Notes under the pieces: generated by a model | What the model saw: only the letters and a program-made list of their open reading frames with translations | The model's database searches: none | What the model was told of the DNA's origin: nothing | Shown: piece after piece, positions 1 through 10,388 of the stretch | Numbering within the stretch: the first letter of the stretch is position 1 | Layout: every line of letters begins with the position of its first letter | Assembly: GCF_029531845.1 (NCBI RefSeq) | Contig: NZ_JAMBPV010000004.1 | Coordinates: forward strand, 186,001 to 250,000 | Source: Staphylococcus equorum | GTDB lineage: Bacteria; Bacillota; Bacilli; Staphylococcales; Staphylococcaceae | Length of the DNA stretch: 64,000 nt | Direction of reading: 5' to 3' | Program-made: the position numbers and the translations under genes

Positions 1-1
1 T

Positions 2-3000
2 GATGAAGTATTGGAAAGTCATTATGATGTGTTAGATCCAAGTTTCGTAGATTTGACTGAACAGTTATCATCTGATCGAAACGATGATCAATTACGTAAT
101 ACGATTAAACAAATATTTTATTTTAGTGTGGCAAATCCAGACCCTTTAACGTGGCTGCAAAATTTAGCAGACCCTTATTACGATACGGAGCAACAAGATG
201 ATTTATTACAATTGCTGAATGATTTAGCAATGATTTTTATGAATTCAGCTTTAGAAGCATTGAATAAAAGTTATGATTTATTCATGATGTTAGAAGAAGT
301 AGACAAACAAGTAGCAGTATTAGATAAGGAACGACGCTTTTTAAATCAAGCGATGGAAGGCGGTCAATTAAATACACAAGTCATTGCTGAACACCAATTT
401 GAAGCGCGCTTCCCAGCTAAAAATAAGAAGATTAAAGAAGCGAATGAGATGATGATTGAAGCGTATGATGATGGTAAAAAACACTATGATCAATATAAAG
501 CATTGGTCTCCAAAGTTCAGGAAGATTATTATTCGCGAGAAGCAGAAGATTTGAAGCATGATATGCAGCGCTTAGCTCCGAGAGTATCATATCTAACGCA
601 AGTAACAGCAGATGTCATAAAACAATTTAATTCGAAAAAAAGAAGTAGAAATCTCTTGGATTTTTCTGATTATGAACATTTTGCGTTGCGCGTATTAATG
701 AATGATGACGGTACGCCTTCAGAAATTGCAGATATGTATCGCCAACAATTTGCAGAAATTCTTGTTGACGAATATCAAGACACAAACAGAGTTCAAGAGA
801 AAATATTATCATGTATTAAACGAGGTAATGAGTCAGATGGTAACTTATTCATGGTGGGCGACGTGAAACAGTCTATCTATAAATTTAGACAAGCAGATCC
901 AAGTTTATTTATAGGAAAATATAATCGTTTTTCTTTAGATGGCTTAGAAAATGGTATGAGAATTGATTTATCACAAAACTTCCGTTCAAGAGAAGAAGTA
1001 CTGACGACGACTAATTATTTATTCAAACATATGATGGACAAAGCAGTAGGGGAAATTGTATATGATGATGCTGCACAACTGTATTATGGCGCCCCTTATG
1101 ATGATAAGTCTCATGATGTTCAGATGAATATGTTGGTAGAAGATGCTGAGTCAGATTTAAACGGCGCAGAACAAGAAGCTGAGTATATCGTACAGCAAGT
1201 TGAAAAAATAATGGATAAACATGAGATATATGATATAAAATTAGAGCAATATCGTAAACCCAGCTATAAAGATATCGTGATACTTGAACGTTCATATGGT
1301 CAGGCACGCAAGATTCAGCAAGCTTTTAAAGATCACAATATACCGTTCCATGTGAATAGTAAAGAAGGGTATTTTGAACAAGTAGAAATACGATTGATAT
1401 TATCATTTTTAAGAACGGTTGATAATCCATTACAAGATATCTATTTAGTAGGATTAATGCGTTCTGTGATTTATCAATTTACTGAAGATGAGTTATCAAA
1501 TATTCGTGTGTTTAGTCCCAATGATGATTATTTTTATCAATCGATTAAAAATTATATGGCAAATGATGTTGCTAATAAAAAATTAGTGGAAAAATTAGAT
1601 ACGTTTCTAAAAGATATAGAAATGTATCAACATTATAGCCAAAGCCATCCAGTTTATCAGTTGATTGATAAGTTTTATAACGATCATTACGTGATTCAAT
1701 ATTTTAGTGGTATTGTTGGAGGAAAAGGGCGTCGTGCCAATTTATATGGATTATTTAATAAAGCAGTAGAGTTTGAAAATTCCAGTTTCCGTGGTTTATA
1801 TCAATTTATCCGTTTTATAGATGAATTAATAGAACGTGGCAAAGATTTTGGAGAAGAAAACATTATCGGTCCTAATGATGATGTAGTTAGAATGATGACG
1901 ATTCATAGTAGTAAAGGGCTAGAATTTCCATTTGTAATATATTCAGGGTTATCTCGCAAGTTCAGAAGAGATGATTTACATAGACCAGTGATTTTAAATC
2001 AAACTTACGGTTTAGGAATGACTTACTACGATGTGGAAAGTAACTTATCATACCCTTCGCTATCATCTGTTACGTACAAAGCCATTGCAGAAAAAGAAAT
2101 GGTTTCTGAAGAAATGAGGCTCATATATGTTGCGCTCACACGTGCAAAAGAACAATTATTTTTAATTGGGCGTGTTAAAGATGAGAAGGAATTAACTCAG
2201 TTTGAACAAGTTTCTGTGTCGGATACTCATTTGCCTGTAAGTTATCGCCTAACAGCGCAAAGACCGATAGATATGATTTATCCAATATTGTCAAAATATC
2301 AGTCGTCTTCTTTACCGATTGAATTGCGTTTTGAACGCTCAATTGGTGACATCGACGCAACGATGAAACCTTATGTTCAACTAAATACTGACTTTTATCA
2401 AGATATTGCATCAGAAGCGGTAGTTGAAGAAAGCGAACGTCGCACTTTAGAAGATATTGAGACAATGAATACAAATGATGAAGCAATTAAATCCCAAATT
2501 CACCAACAGCTGAGTTATACGTATCCGTATCAAGATGCAATCAATAAACCTTCGAAGCAGTCCGTATCTGAATTGAAACGTCAGTTAGACACAGAACAAG
2601 CAGATACAAATTATGATAGAGTAAGACAATATCGTATAGGCACATCGTCTTACGAAAGACCTGGCTTTTTAAGTCATAGTTCTAAAAGGAAAGCAAATGA
2701 AGTTGGTACACTGATGCATACAGTGATGCAACATTTACCATTTAAACACGATGGGCTACCGCAAAGTGAATTACATGCACATATTGATTATATGATTGAA
2801 AAACATATCATACCGGAAGATGCGAAAGACGATATTCGCTATGAAGATATCTACACTTTTATTGATAGTGAACTATACGCAACTATCGCATCTAGTGATG
2901 AAATATATCGTGAATTACCATTTGTTGTGAATCAATCCAATGTGGATCATTTAAAAACAGATGACGAAGATGCTTCAATCATTCAAGGTATGATTGACCT

Positions 3001-3220
3001 TATCTTTTTAAAAAACGACCAATATTATTTTGTAGATTATAAGACAGACGCATTTAATAGACGTCGGAACATGTCAGATGAAGAAATTGGCGCTCAATTA
3101 AGAGAACGTTATAAGATACAGATGGAATATTACCGCACCACACTAGAAACAATATTAAAAACAGAAGTTAAAGGATATTTATATTTCTTTAAATTTGGTC
3201 AACTTTCAATCGATACTTAA
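2..3220 (+). CDS. addA: AddA helicase-nuclease subunit, 5'-truncated by the window
   Basis: C-terminal about 1,070 residues of the AddA subunit of the AddAB (RexAB) recombination complex, an ATP-dependent helicase/exonuclease that processes double-strand breaks for RecA. The frame is open to the window edge, so roughly 145 N-terminal residues (including Walker A) lie outside. UvrD-type motifs appear in order: the Walker B motif DEYQDT (visible residue about 256), [33 protein letters not shown] and [11 protein letters not shown]. The C-terminal RecB-family nuclease is marked by GMIDLIF and VDYKTD (visible residue about 1011). addB would be expected just upstream. Identification is firm from the helicase plus nuclease architecture. 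Confidence 0.96.
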   Translation, partial: DEVLESHYDVLDPSFVDLTEQLSSDRNDDQLRNTIKQIFYFSVANPDPLTWLQNLADPYYDTEQQDDLLQLLNDLAMIFMNSALEALNKSYDLFMMLEEVDKQVAVLDKERRFLNQAMEGGQLNTQVIAEHQFEARFPAKNKKIKEANEMMIEAYDDGKKHYDQYKALVSKVQEDYYSREAEDLKHDMQRLAPRVSYLTQVTADVIKQFNSKKRSRNLLDFSDYEHFALRVLMNDDGTPSEIADMYRQQFAEILVDEYQDTNRVQEKILSCIKRGNESDGNLFMVGDVKQSIYKFRQADPSLFIGKYNRFSLDGLENGMRIDLSQNFRSREEVLTTTNYLFKHMMDKAVGEIVYDDAAQLYYGAPYDDKSHDVQMNMLVEDAESDLNGAEQEAEYIVQQVEKIMDKHEIYDIKLEQYRKPSYKDIVILERSYGQARKIQQAFKDHNIPFHVNSKEGYFEQVEIRLILSFLRTVDNPLQDIYLVGLMRSVIYQFTEDELSNIRVFSPNDDYFYQSIKNYMANDVANKKLVEKLDTFLKDIEMYQHYSQSHPVYQLIDKFYNDHYVIQYFSGIVGGKGRRANLYGLFNKAVEFENSSFRGLYQFIRFIDELIERGKDFGEENIIGPNDDVVRMMTIHSSKGLEFPFVIYSGLSRKFRRDDLHRPVILNQTYGLGMTYYDVESNLSYPSLSSVTYKAIAEKEMVSEEMRLIYVALTRAKEQLFLIGRVKDEKELTQFEQVSVSDTHLPVSYRLTAQRPIDMIYPILSKYQSSSLPIELRFERSIGDIDATMKPYVQLNTDFYQDIASEAVVEESERRTLEDIETMNTNDEAIKSQIHQQLSYTYPYQDAINKPSKQSVSELKRQLDTEQADTNYDRVRQYRIGTSSYERPGFLSHSSKRKANEVGTLMHTVMQHLPFKHDGLPQSELHAHIDYMIEKHIIPEDAKDDIRYEDIYTFIDSELYATIASSDEIYRELPFVVNQSNVDHLKTDDEDASIIQGMIDLIFLKNDQYYFVDYKTDAFNRRRNMSDEEIGAQLRERYKIQMEYYRTTLETILKTEVKGYLYFFKFGQLSIDT

Positions 3221-3244
3221 ATTTCCAAAAAGAGGTGCTATATT

Positions 3245-4384
3245 GTGTCACCGCAACGCAGATTATTTGAATTAGATGCTTTACGTGGTTTTAGTTTGTT
3301 TGGCATTATATTAATGAATATTTTAGTTTTTAGTTTTCCTTATGAGGAAACTTACCTGCCTGGAGTATTGCATGGTGCTAATGAAGGGCTATTCCGCATT
3401 GTTACACTTTTCGTTATCAGTTCATTTTATCCAATATTTACAATTTTATTTGGATATGGATTAGGTATTATGTATGAAAATAGTAAGCGTAGAGGTATGT
3501 CTTATTATCCTTTTATTTACCGAAGATTAGTAGTTTTACTTATTTTTGGTGTACTACATGGTTATTTTTTATTTAATGGAGATATTTTATTTGGTTATGG
3601 TTTCACTGGTATGATCGCGGTGTTATTCATCAAATTGCAGCCTAAGACTTTAATTAAATCAGCTGCTGTCTTATTTATAATGAAAATTGTCATATTGGTT
3701 ATACCAATTTCTTTAGCGTACTGGAATAAAGGTCGCCATGAAGCAAGTAATTATTCAGGTAAATCACTAGCACAATTGGTTGATATCAAACAAAACGGTC
3801 ATTACTTTGAATTCTTACAAGTTAATGGATTAGAAAGTAAGTATAGTGTTATAGATATTGTAACAAGAGCTGCATATCTTGATCTTTTACCTTACATACT
3901 TATAGGTATTGCTGCACAAAAATTAAGTTTAATAACTAAGATACAAAATAACCCACGTAGCGCTATGACTTGGGGGAGTACTTTATTTATTATCGGTTAT
4001 TTTATTAAACTGCCATTTGCCTTAGACTATGCAAACAATACGTTTTCAGTCATAAGTTCAATGGTTGGCGGTCCGATTCTAGCAATGGGGTACATCTTGA
4101 TCTTTGTTCGCTTATGTCAATTTGCTAAAACTGCGAAAGTACTAGCTATTTTTAAATATCCTGGAAAACTGAGTTTATCAGTTTATATATCACAAAGTAT
4201 TATTTTTACATTCATTTATAATGACATAGGACTAAGTTTATACAACAAGTTACCACTCTATCAATCCTATATTATTGTAGTGGTTGTCTACAGCTTGCAA
4301 CTTTTAGCTTGCTACTATTATTTGAAATACTTTAAGTATGGACCCATCGAATGGCTATGGCGGAAAATTACTTACTTAAAATGA
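3245..4384 (+). CDS. DUF418 / YeiB-type multispanning membrane protein
   Basis: A 379-residue protein with about nine or ten hydrophobic segments. The N-terminus LDALRGFSLFGIILMN is the hallmark of YeiB-like proteins, whose C-terminal half is DUF418 and which are distantly related to acyltransferase-3 and heparan N-acetyltransferase families. The substrate is unknown. It starts at GTG, 24 bp after addA, with the ribosome binding site AGAGGTG about 7 nt upstream, so it probably continues the addBA transcript. From memory S. aureus has the FAH-family gene directly after addA, so this looks like an accessory insertion. Confidence 0.82.
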   Translation: MSPQRRLFELDALRGFSLFGIILMNILVFSFPYEETYLPGVLHGANEGLFRIVTLFVISSFYPIFTILFGYGLGIMYENSKRRGMSYYPFIYRRLVVLLIFGVLHGYFLFNGDILFGYGFTGMIAVLFIKLQPKTLIKSAAVLFIMKIVILVIPISLAYWNKGRHEASNYSGKSLAQLVDIKQNGHYFEFLQVNGLESKYSVIDIVTRAAYLDLLPYILIGIAAQKLSLITKIQNNPRSAMTWGSTLFIIGYFIKLPFALDYANNTFSVISSMVGGPILAMGYILIFVRLCQFAKTAKVLAIFKYPGKLSLSVYISQSIIFTFIYNDIGLSLYNKLPLYQSYIIVVVVYSLQLLACYYYLKYFKYGPIEWLWRKITYLK

Positions 4385-4497
4385 GACACATTAGAGACAA
4401 AACAATAGAATTTTGAAAATTCTAGTTATTTATTTGTTATTTAGTAGTAAATATAGTTATAATATGTAATAAGATATAGATGAGGAGCTGATATTGA

Positions 4498-5403
4498 ATG
4501 AAATTCCTATCATTCAGACATGAAGGACAGACATCATATGGTGTGAAAGTAAAACGTGAAGAAGCTGCGTGGGACTTACAAAAAGTTTTCGCAGATTTTT
4601 CTGAGGGCACGTTCCATCCTAAAACGTTATTAGACGGCCTTCAACAAAACCAAGTCGTAGATTTTCAAGAAGAAGTTCGTAAAGCAGTTGTTGCTGCAGA
4701 AGATAGTGGTAAAGGCGAAGATTATAAAGTACAATTTGCTGACATTGAATTTCTACCACCAGTAACACCAACTAATAACGTCATTGCCTTTGGACGTAAT
4801 TATCAAGATCATGCTAACGAATTAAATCACGAAGTTCAACGCTTGTACGTATTTACTAAAGCCGCTTCGTCATTAACTGGAGATAATACTACAATTCCTA
4901 ATCATAAAGATATTACAGATCAATTAGATTATGAAGGTGAATTAGGTATTGTTATTGGTAAATCTGGTGAAAAAATACCAAAAGCTTTAGCATTAGATTA
5001 CATTTATGGTTATACAATTATTAATGATGTTACAGACCGTAAAGCTCAAGATGCACAAGATCAAGCATTCTTATCTAAAAGTTTAACTGGCGGATGCCCA
5101 GTTGGACCATACATCGTAACTAAAGATGAATTACCTACACCTGAAGACGTGAATATCGTTACAAAAGTGAACAATGATATTCGTCAAGATGGTAATACAA
5201 GTGCAATGATTCTTAAAATAGATGAATTAATTGAAGAAATTTCTAAATACGTTGCTTTACATCCAGGTGATATTATTGCGACTGGAACACCTGCTGGCGT
5301 AGGCGCAGGAATGAATCCTCCGCAATTTTTACAACCAGGTGATGAAGTTAAAGTTACGATCGATAACATTGGTACATTGACTAATTTTATCGCAGAAAAA
5401 TAA
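4498..5403 (+). CDS. Fumarylacetoacetate hydrolase family protein
   Basis: A 301-residue cytoplasmic enzyme of the FAH superfamily (hydrolysis or decarboxylation of acylpyruvate-type C-C bonds, metal dependent). The central FAH domain shows the substrate-loop start [13 protein letters not shown], metal-ligand glutamates in YEGE (E146 and E148), the aspartate in NDVTDR (D177) and the terminal [11 protein letters not shown] plus [16 protein letters not shown]. The usual HAEL helix reads HANEL. Start ATG follows GAGGAGCTG. Homologues sit after addA in staphylococci. The true substrate cannot be told from sequence. A terminator follows directly. Confidence 0.9.
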   Translation: MKFLSFRHEGQTSYGVKVKREEAAWDLQKVFADFSEGTFHPKTLLDGLQQNQVVDFQEEVRKAVVAAEDSGKGEDYKVQFADIEFLPPVTPTNNVIAFGRNYQDHANELNHEVQRLYVFTKAASSLTGDNTTIPNHKDITDQLDYEGELGIVIGKSGEKIPKALALDYIYGYTIINDVTDRKAQDAQDQAFLSKSLTGGCPVGPYIVTKDELPTPEDVNIVTKVNNDIRQDGNTSAMILKIDELIEEISKYVALHPGDIIATGTPAGVGAGMNPPQFLQPGDEVKVTIDNIGTLTNFIAEK

Positions 5404-5417
5404 AGGATTGATATATT

Positions 5418-5448
5418 AACCGGGCTGACATATATTGCCCGGTTTTAT
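5418..5448 (+). terminator. Rho-independent terminator after the FAH-family gene
   Basis: A perfect 8-bp stem AACCGGGC/GCCCGGTT (5418-5425 with 5437-5444), an 11-nt loop and a short T-rich tail, 15 bp after the stop codon. Confidence 0.85.
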
Positions 5449-5520
5449 TATGCAAAAAATAGGATTAACATTGCAATAATGGGCATATTCAAATAAAATA
5501 AGTAGTGCAGAATTTCTTTT

Positions 5521-5549
5521 TTGAAAAATATACTTATTTTGAGTATGAT
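5521..5549 (+). promoter_or_regulatory. Sigma-A promoter for the YisL gene
   Basis: TTGAAA (5521-5526), 17-bp spacer, TATGAT (5544-5549). Predicted transcription start near 5556, about 88 nt before the ATG at 5644. It separates this gene from the terminated upstream operon. Confidence 0.65.
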
Positions 5550-5643
5550 TAAGAAAGATACCTTTTATTTTGTTAATTAAAAGGTGCAACATACTTCTGT
5601 TTTACATATTATTGAAGTAAAAATTGTGTGGGGGTTATATTTT

Positions 5644-6033
5644 ATGTTACACATGCATATTGCAAGTTGGGTGTTATTAATAATCTTGTTCTTTGCTGCT
5701 TATTTTAATTTTTCAGAAAAACAAGGTGCATCACCTTACTTTAAACCAATCCATATGCTCTTAAGAGTGTTTATGGTATTAGTTTTAATTTCGGGCTTTT
5801 GGACTTGGATTCAAGCATTTTCATCTGGTAACGCTGGTGGGCATATGTTACTTACTTTGAAAATGGTTGGCGGCGTAGCAGCAGTTGCACTTATGGAAGT
5901 GTCACTTGCGAAACGGAAAAAAGGGCAACCAAGTCATAGTTTATTATGGACAACGATTATTGTTATTTTAATTACTATGCTTTTAGGTGTTATCTTGCCA
6001 TGGGGACCAATTACTCAACTATTTGGTTTATAA
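5644..6033 (+). CDS. YisL / UPF0344 (DUF1516) membrane protein
   Basis: A 129-residue integral membrane protein with four hydrophobic helices. The opening [13 protein letters not shown] and the length fit the UPF0344/YisL family of Bacillus and Staphylococcus. The ATG at 5644 was chosen over an upstream in-frame GTG (5584) because a GTGGGGGTT ribosome binding site lies just before it and the family length is about 129. Function is unknown. Monocistronic between its own promoter and a strong hairpin. Confidence 0.85.
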   Translation: MLHMHIASWVLLIILFFAAYFNFSEKQGASPYFKPIHMLLRVFMVLVLISGFWTWIQAFSSGNAGGHMLLTLKMVGGVAAVALMEVSLAKRKKGQPSHSLLWTTIIVILITMLLGVILPWGPITQLFGL

Positions 6034-6066
6034 ATAGAAACTTAAAATATAAATCAAGTTCAATTA

Positions 6067-6100
6067 AAAAGGGATCTTCCAATTTTGGAAGATCCCTTTT
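6067..6100 (+). terminator. Terminator after YisL
   Basis: A 10-bp stem GGGATCTTCC/GGAAGATCCC (6071-6080 with 6087-6096) flanked by an A-run on the left and a T-run on the right, so it could act in both directions. cdr converges from the right. Confidence 0.85.
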
Positions 6101-6103
6101 AAT

Positions 6104-6200
6104 TTGTCGACAAAGACGTTGTTGGCTTTGTTATAGGATGTCGTGCACATTTTCCATGGACACAACATAAGTTCATTAACGTTACCTTGGACAGGGCTTA
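6104..6200 (-). repeat. Degenerate copy of a dispersed intergenic repeat (copy E)
   Basis: Read on the minus strand, this stretch shares GGAAAATGTGCAC and a downstream CAACAAAG/CTTTGTCGACA hairpin region with the clearer copy at 24081-24200 (GGAAAGCGTGCAC, then CCAACAAAG...CTTTGTCGACA). A GTTAATGAA block resembles its AGTTAATAAA. An internal part seems deleted. It lies at the convergent YisL/cdr junction. Confidence 0.4.
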
Positions 6201-6257
6201 GTCTGTACCTTGCTAGCTGATGCTTTAAGATAAGAGCATATGCCTAAATCACTATCT

Positions 6258-7580
6258 CTATTTATTACGCGCTTTGTAACCAATCATGTTTATAATATCT
6301 TTAGGTCTACTATAAGGCGGGGCATAAGCAACTTCAAATTCTGTTAATTCGTCTATTGTTAATTTGTGCATCATTGCCATAGAGAGTACATCTATACGTT
6401 TGTCTGCACCTTTCTTTCCAACAGCAGCAGCACGTAGTATACGTCGATTCGTTTTGTCAAAATGAATGCGTAAATGTAATTTTGTATTACCTGGGTAATA
6501 ACCCGCGTGTTCGCCTTGTTTGGCTTCAACAGTTTCGTAGTCGAAGTTTGAAAGTTCTTGTGGAGATACGCCGACACTGGCAAACGTATAATCGAAAAAT
6601 TTTACAATATTTGAACCCAAATAACCTTTAAAGTGTATAGATGGGTCGCCGGCTAATTGTTCTGCGATGATACTTGCACCACGATGTGCGCCCCAAGCTA
6701 GCGGGATGTGTGCATTTAAATCTACATGACGATAATGTGAAGTGATAATATCACCTAAAGCATAGATGTTAGGTATGTTAGTTTGAAACTGGACGTTCAC
6801 TGGGACAAAGCCCTTATCATCCAGAGTGACATTGGATGACTCAATAAATGCTGAATTTGGTTTGGCTCCGACACCTTCTATAATAAGGTCGTAACTTTCA
6901 ACTTTACCCGACTCAAAGTGTACTTCATTACCAATGACTTTAGACACTTGTTCATTTAAACGGTAATCGATATGTCTTTTCTCTATTTCATCGATAATGG
7001 GTTGGTTCATGTCTGCGTCCATCAATTTATTGAGATGTGCTGAACGATGGATTAACGTGGGCGAAATACCTCTTTCATATAAATTATCTAGAATTTCTAA
7101 ACCAATATAGCCAGCACCGATTACGAGTGCTCTTTTAACTTGGTTTGCTTCTATAAAAGTTTCAATTGCATCTGTATCTTCCATATTCCTTAAAGTGAAT
7201 GTAATATCGCTATTTAAGTTCAACGAGTTAGCACTACAACCAGGGCTTAGAATTAATGTGTCATATCGTTCTTCAAAGGTTTTATCTTGGGTGTGATCGT
7301 AAACAATTATCGTTTGTGAAGTATCATTGATTGAGGTCACTTCATGATAAGGTTTTACTACAATCTGTTTAGCATCGTAAAATGATTCTGGTGTTGCTTC
7401 TAGTATTTGATCTCTAGATTCTACGACATTTCCTAAATAGTAGGGTAATGCACAGTTCGCGAAACTCATATCACGATCTTTCTCGAAGACAACGATTTCA
7501 CTTTCTTGATCTAATCTTCTTATTTGGCTAGCGACAGTCGCACCACCAGCAACAGCACCAACGACTATGATCTTATTCAT
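6258..7580 (-). CDS. cdr: Coenzyme A disulfide reductase
   Basis: A 440-residue FAD/NAD(P)H pyridine nucleotide-disulfide oxidoreductase that reduces CoA disulfide, the thiol redox buffer of staphylococci, in the cytoplasm. The N-terminal dinucleotide fold starts [12 protein letters not shown]. The single active-site cysteine is C43 in [10 protein letters not shown], the CoADR signature, instead of a CxxxxC pair. A second nucleotide-binding motif [10 protein letters not shown] and the FAD site YALGDI follow, then the dimerisation domain. The minus-strand start ATG is preceded by AGGAGG. Length matches S. aureus Cdr (438). Confidence 0.95.
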   Translation of the reverse strand: MNKIIVVGAVAGGATVASQIRRLDQESEIVVFEKDRDMSFANCALPYYLGNVVESRDQILEATPESFYDAKQIVVKPYHEVTSINDTSQTIIVYDHTQDKTFEERYDTLILSPGCSANSLNLNSDITFTLRNMEDTDAIETFIEANQVKRALVIGAGYIGLEILDNLYERGISPTLIHRSAHLNKLMDADMNQPIIDEIEKRHIDYRLNEQVSKVIGNEVHFESGKVESYDLIIEGVGAKPNSAFIESSNVTLDDKGFVPVNVQFQTNIPNIYALGDIITSHYRHVDLNAHIPLAWGAHRGASIIAEQLAGDPSIHFKGYLGSNIVKFFDYTFASVGVSPQELSNFDYETVEAKQGEHAGYYPGNTKLHLRIHFDKTNRRILRAAAVGKKGADKRIDVLSMAMMHKLTIDELTEFEVAYAPPYSRPKDIINMIGYKARNK

Positions 7581-7612
7581 AATAAATTGCCTCCTAGTGA
7601 GTGATTTTCATA

Positions 7613-8455
7613 TTAAATATAAGATTTTACAGTTACTTCATACGGAATGTTTAATTGGAAGTAATCATTTAAGTAACGACCAATACCATCATTATTATTT
7701 GAATGTGTGATTTCATTCGCTACATGTTTTAACTCATCCAAGCCATTTTCCATTGCGATACCATGTTTTGCGTATTTAATCATTTCTAAATCATTATCTT
7801 CATCGCCGAATGCGATAATATGATTTCTATCAATGTCTAAGTGCGTTTTAACATAATCAATACCTCGTGCTTTGCTAATACTTTGCTTTACAATTTCTAT
7901 AACTGGGAAAGGCGAGCCCCATCTACGGTGTTCAATATTTTCTGCATAGAACCGTGTAAGCATTTGCTTAACCCTTGGTATCATAAATTCTTCTGCTTCT
8001 ACTAAAATTGAAGTCGGTGCTTCATTTAAAGATGTAAGTAAATCTCCTGTTTCAATTTTTGGCGTACCCATAGAAAAGCCGTCAAATAATTTTTGATCAT
8101 AGCTATTAAGAAATACATAATCTTTCACTTCTGCAATAATATTAGTAACGCCAAAATCATTTAAAGATTGAATAATATTTCGAGCTAAATCAAAATCTAA
8201 TCTTTCATGCACTGTTTCAAATTGATCATCTTTTGGATGATGTACAAATGCCCCATTAAAATTAACAACAGGCGTGTTCATATTAAGTTCATGATAATAA
8301 ATTTGACTTGCTCTGTAAGGTCGACCAGTAGCAATCATTAATTTGTGACCTTGATTTTGTAAAGCTGTTAATACTTCTTTGGTATATGGTGTGATCACTT
8401 TTTCATCGTTCAAAAGTGTACCGTCTAAATCTAGACAAATTAAATAAGGTTTCAT
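7613..8455 (-). CDS. Cof-type HAD-IIB family phosphatase
   Basis: A 280-residue HAD-superfamily hydrolase of the Cof/IIB class (sugar-phosphate or nucleotide-level phosphatases). Motif I DLDGT lies at residues 9-13 (nucleophile D9), motif II is around MIATGRPY, and the C-terminal motif IV is AFGDEDNDLEM. The start was set at the internal ATG 8455 because AAGGAGA lies 5-10 nt upstream and the protein then begins directly before motif I. It is upstream of cdr on the same strand (32-bp gap), so probably co-transcribed. Substrate unknown. Confidence 0.88.
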   Translation of the reverse strand: MKPYLICLDLDGTLLNDEKVITPYTKEVLTALQNQGHKLMIATGRPYRASQIYYHELNMNTPVVNFNGAFVHHPKDDQFETVHERLDFDLARNIIQSLNDFGVTNIIAEVKDYVFLNSYDQKLFDGFSMGTPKIETGDLLTSLNEAPTSILVEAEEFMIPRVKQMLTRFYAENIEHRRWGSPFPVIEIVKQSISKARGIDYVKTHLDIDRNHIIAFGDEDNDLEMIKYAKHGIAMENGLDELKHVANEITHSNNNDGIGRYLNDYFQLNIPYEVTVKSYI

Positions 8456-8568
8456 GTAAATCTCCTTAATCTTTGATAATTGATGTATGAATATCATAGC
8501 ATTTTATTGGCGTTTTGTAAGATATTTGATATATTGTTAATAAGATTAATTACGAAGAGGTGAAATAT

Positions 8569-8877
8569 ATGGAGGAAGATTTGAAAGATAGCATCTTAGG
8601 TGCTTTAGAAATGGTAATTGACCCTGAGTTAGGTATTGATATTGTGAACTTAGGCTTAATATATAATGTGAATGTTGATGATGAAGGCTTATGCACAGTA
8701 GATATGACACTAACTTCTATGGGTTGTCCAATGGGACCGCAGATTATGAATCAAGTGAAAGAAGTATTAGCTGAAGTTCCGGAAGTTAAGGAAACAGAGA
8801 TCAATATCGTTTGGAGTCCGCCATGGGGCAAAGATAAGATGTCTCGTTACGCTAAAATTGCATTAGGTGTAAGTTAA
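8569..8877 (+). CDS. sufT: SufT, DUF59/MIP18-family Fe-S maturation protein
   Basis: A 102-residue single-domain DUF59 protein. S. aureus SufT is a stand-alone DUF59 protein needed for Fe-S cluster assembly under high demand. Visible hallmarks are DPELGIDIVNLGLIY near the start, TLTSMGCPMG with the conserved cysteine, and the terminal WSPPWGKDKMS. ATG 8569 is chosen over an in-frame GTG (8560) because that GTG is itself part of the GAAGAGGTG ribosome binding site. Monocistronic and terminated just downstream. Confidence 0.9.
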   Translation: MEEDLKDSILGALEMVIDPELGIDIVNLGLIYNVNVDDEGLCTVDMTLTSMGCPMGPQIMNQVKEVLAEVPEVKETEINIVWSPPWGKDKMSRYAKIALGVS

Positions 8878-8896
8878 GATTTAATTTTTAGAGTGA

Positions 8897-8950
8897 AAAC
8901 TAGTCTAGTAAGTACGTTTTTAAATGTACTTTACTTAGGCTAGTTTTTTT
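8897..8950 (+). terminator. Terminator after sufT
   Basis: A long imperfect hairpin (AAACTAG...CTAGTTT outside, AAGTAC/GTACTT inside) followed by a run of seven T. It ends sufT transcription before the pseudogene remnant. Confidence 0.85.
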
Positions 8951-8959
8951 ATACAAAAA

Positions 8960-9654
8960 TTCCAAGCAATTTAAAACATTTAATTTTCTTAGCAACTTCA
9001 TTCATATCTTTACTGACGATAGTTATTATTTCAGCACCACATTCAGCACATTCTCGAGTGTATTTTGGGACGGATACCAAACTTCAGGCGATGTTGCTAG
9101 GGGTAATCCTTGCATTTGTTTGGCCGCCTTTTAAATTGAAAAAAGGTCTTAACATCATTTTGCATAACATGATTGCTTTAATAGGCTTATTGTTAGTATT
9201 TTTTTAAGTGAGTGATGATAGTAGTTGGATATATAATGGAGGATTTTATTTAATATCTACATTAACTTTATTTATAATAATCAGCGTGGTACATCCATCT
9301 GGTTATTTCGCAAAACTTATCGGTAACCGTTTGTTTGTCTATATTGGAAAACGCTCGTACAGTTTATATTTATGGCATTTTTCAATAATCAGTTTATTAC
9401 ACGCTTATTATGTAGACGGTCAAATACCTGTTTATATTTATAGTATAGATTTAATTTTAACTGCTATTTTCGCAGAATTATCTTATCATTATATTGTGAG
9501 ACACCATTTAGAAAAAAATGTAGTGCTTATTGATTGGTACAAATGTTCTGAAGGTCATTCTGAATACTTTGCACCAGATGGTATTCATCTTGAAAAAGCA
9601 GGTGTAGAGGCTATAACTAATGAAATATTAAAACATAGACTACCCCAAAAATGA
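8960..9654 (+). pseudogene. Decayed OatA-like peptidoglycan O-acetyltransferase
   Basis: Remnant of an acyltransferase-3 plus SGNH two-domain protein (OatA type, about 600 residues when intact). About 76 codons encode the mid transmembrane region (FGTDTKLQAMLLG, typical of AT3), then an in-frame TAA at 9205-9207 interrupts. The same frame resumes with SWIYNGGFYL and RSYSLYLWHF, also AT3. At about codon 100 after the stop the last membrane helix fuses abruptly to the extreme SGNH C-terminus (IDWYKCSEGH, YFAPDGIHL with the catalytic D..H pair), so the SGNH nucleophile block is deleted. The N-terminal third is absent after the sufT terminator. Missing ends, a nonsense codon and an internal deletion make it non-functional. 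Confidence 0.85.
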
Positions 9655-9680
9655 TGCATAATTAATTGAATAATTTATCT

Positions 9681-10100
9681 TTAATATTTTTTATCTTCTT
9701 CATGAATAGGGTAGTCATTTGCGCTCATGTCGCGTCTTGTCATGAGTCCATTGGCATTAAATTCCCAATGTTCATTACCATGTGTACGCATCCACTGATT
9801 TGTACTTGCATCGCGCCATTCATATTCAAATCTAACAGATATACGATTGTCTGTATAACACCAAAGTGATTTCATTAATTTATAATCTAGTTCTCTATCC
9901 CATTTTCTATAAAGAAATGCTTTAATTTGCTCACGACCTTCGAAAAACTCACTACGGTTTCTCCAAACTGAGTCTTCTGTGTATGCTAAGCACACTTTTT
10001 CTGGATTTCTAGTATTCCATGCAGCTTCTGCTATTTTTACTTTTTGCAAGGCGGTCTCTGCATTGAAAGGTGGGACAGGTGCTTTGATTTCTTCAGTCAT
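9681..10100 (-). CDS. DUF1348 / NTF2-like (SnoaL-type) protein
   Basis: A 139-residue cytoplasmic protein of the DUF1348 family, an NTF2-like cone fold. Family signatures are AEAAWNTRNPEKV, YTEDSVWRNRSEFF, FLYRKWDRELDYKL and EHWEFNANGLM. Members are common in soil and skin bacteria but have no assigned reaction; the fold usually binds a small hydrophobic ligand. Start ATG is preceded by AAAGGACG on the minus strand. It converges on the oatA-like remnant. Confidence 0.85.
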   Translation of the reverse strand: MTEEIKAPVPPFNAETALQKVKIAEAAWNTRNPEKVCLAYTEDSVWRNRSEFFEGREQIKAFLYRKWDRELDYKLMKSLWCYTDNRISVRFEYEWRDASTNQWMRTHGNEHWEFNANGLMTRRDMSANDYPIHEEDKKY

Positions 10101-10134
10101 TTTCGAACACGTCCTTTATTGTAAAGTTACAAGT

Positions 10135-10162
10135 AGTCTAGCAGAGTGTGTTTTTTTATCAA
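10135..10162 (-). promoter_or_regulatory. Candidate promoter for the DUF1348 gene
   Basis: On the minus strand TTGATA (10157-10162), 16-bp spacer, TAGACT (10135-10140), about 35 bp upstream of the start codon. Confidence 0.4.
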
Positions 10163-10284
10163 GTTTTTACAATGCTATTTAAAAGTATAAAAACAGTGTT
10201 TAAGCAAAGTGGAAAATGGGCAAAACACTGATATACATTGACTTAGAATTGAATAAAATAAATTTAGAAATGTAGACTAATTTG

Positions 10285-10313
10285 TTGATTATTTAATTGA
10301 AAAAGACTATAAT
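10285..10313 (+). promoter_or_regulatory. Sigma-A promoter of clpB
   Basis: TTGATT (10285-10290), 17-bp spacer, perfect TATAAT (10308-10313). The CtsR operator starts 8 bp downstream, overlapping the expected transcription start. Confidence 0.8.
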
Positions 10314-10321
10314 TAACTTAA

Positions 10322-10344
10322 GGTCAAAGAAAGTCAAAGTCAAA
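10322..10344 (+). promoter_or_regulatory. CtsR heat-shock operator upstream of clpB
   Basis: A tandem heptad GGTCAAA-GAA-AGTCAAA at 10322-10338 is an exact match to the CtsR consensus (RGTCAAA-NAN-RGTCAAA). A third AGTCAAA heptad overlaps its end (10338-10344). CtsR is known to repress clpB in staphylococci. No CIRCE inverted repeat is present, so HrcA control is not indicated. Confidence 0.9.
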
Positions 10345-10388
10345 CTTGATTTGTTTTGATCAAACTCTTAATGGAGAGGTGAATCATT

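Noticed and set aside
9208..9654. 148-codon frame as an intact small membrane protein
   Set aside because: It joins distant parts of an OatA-type protein and continues upstream in the same frame across a stop codon, so it is a pseudogene fragment.
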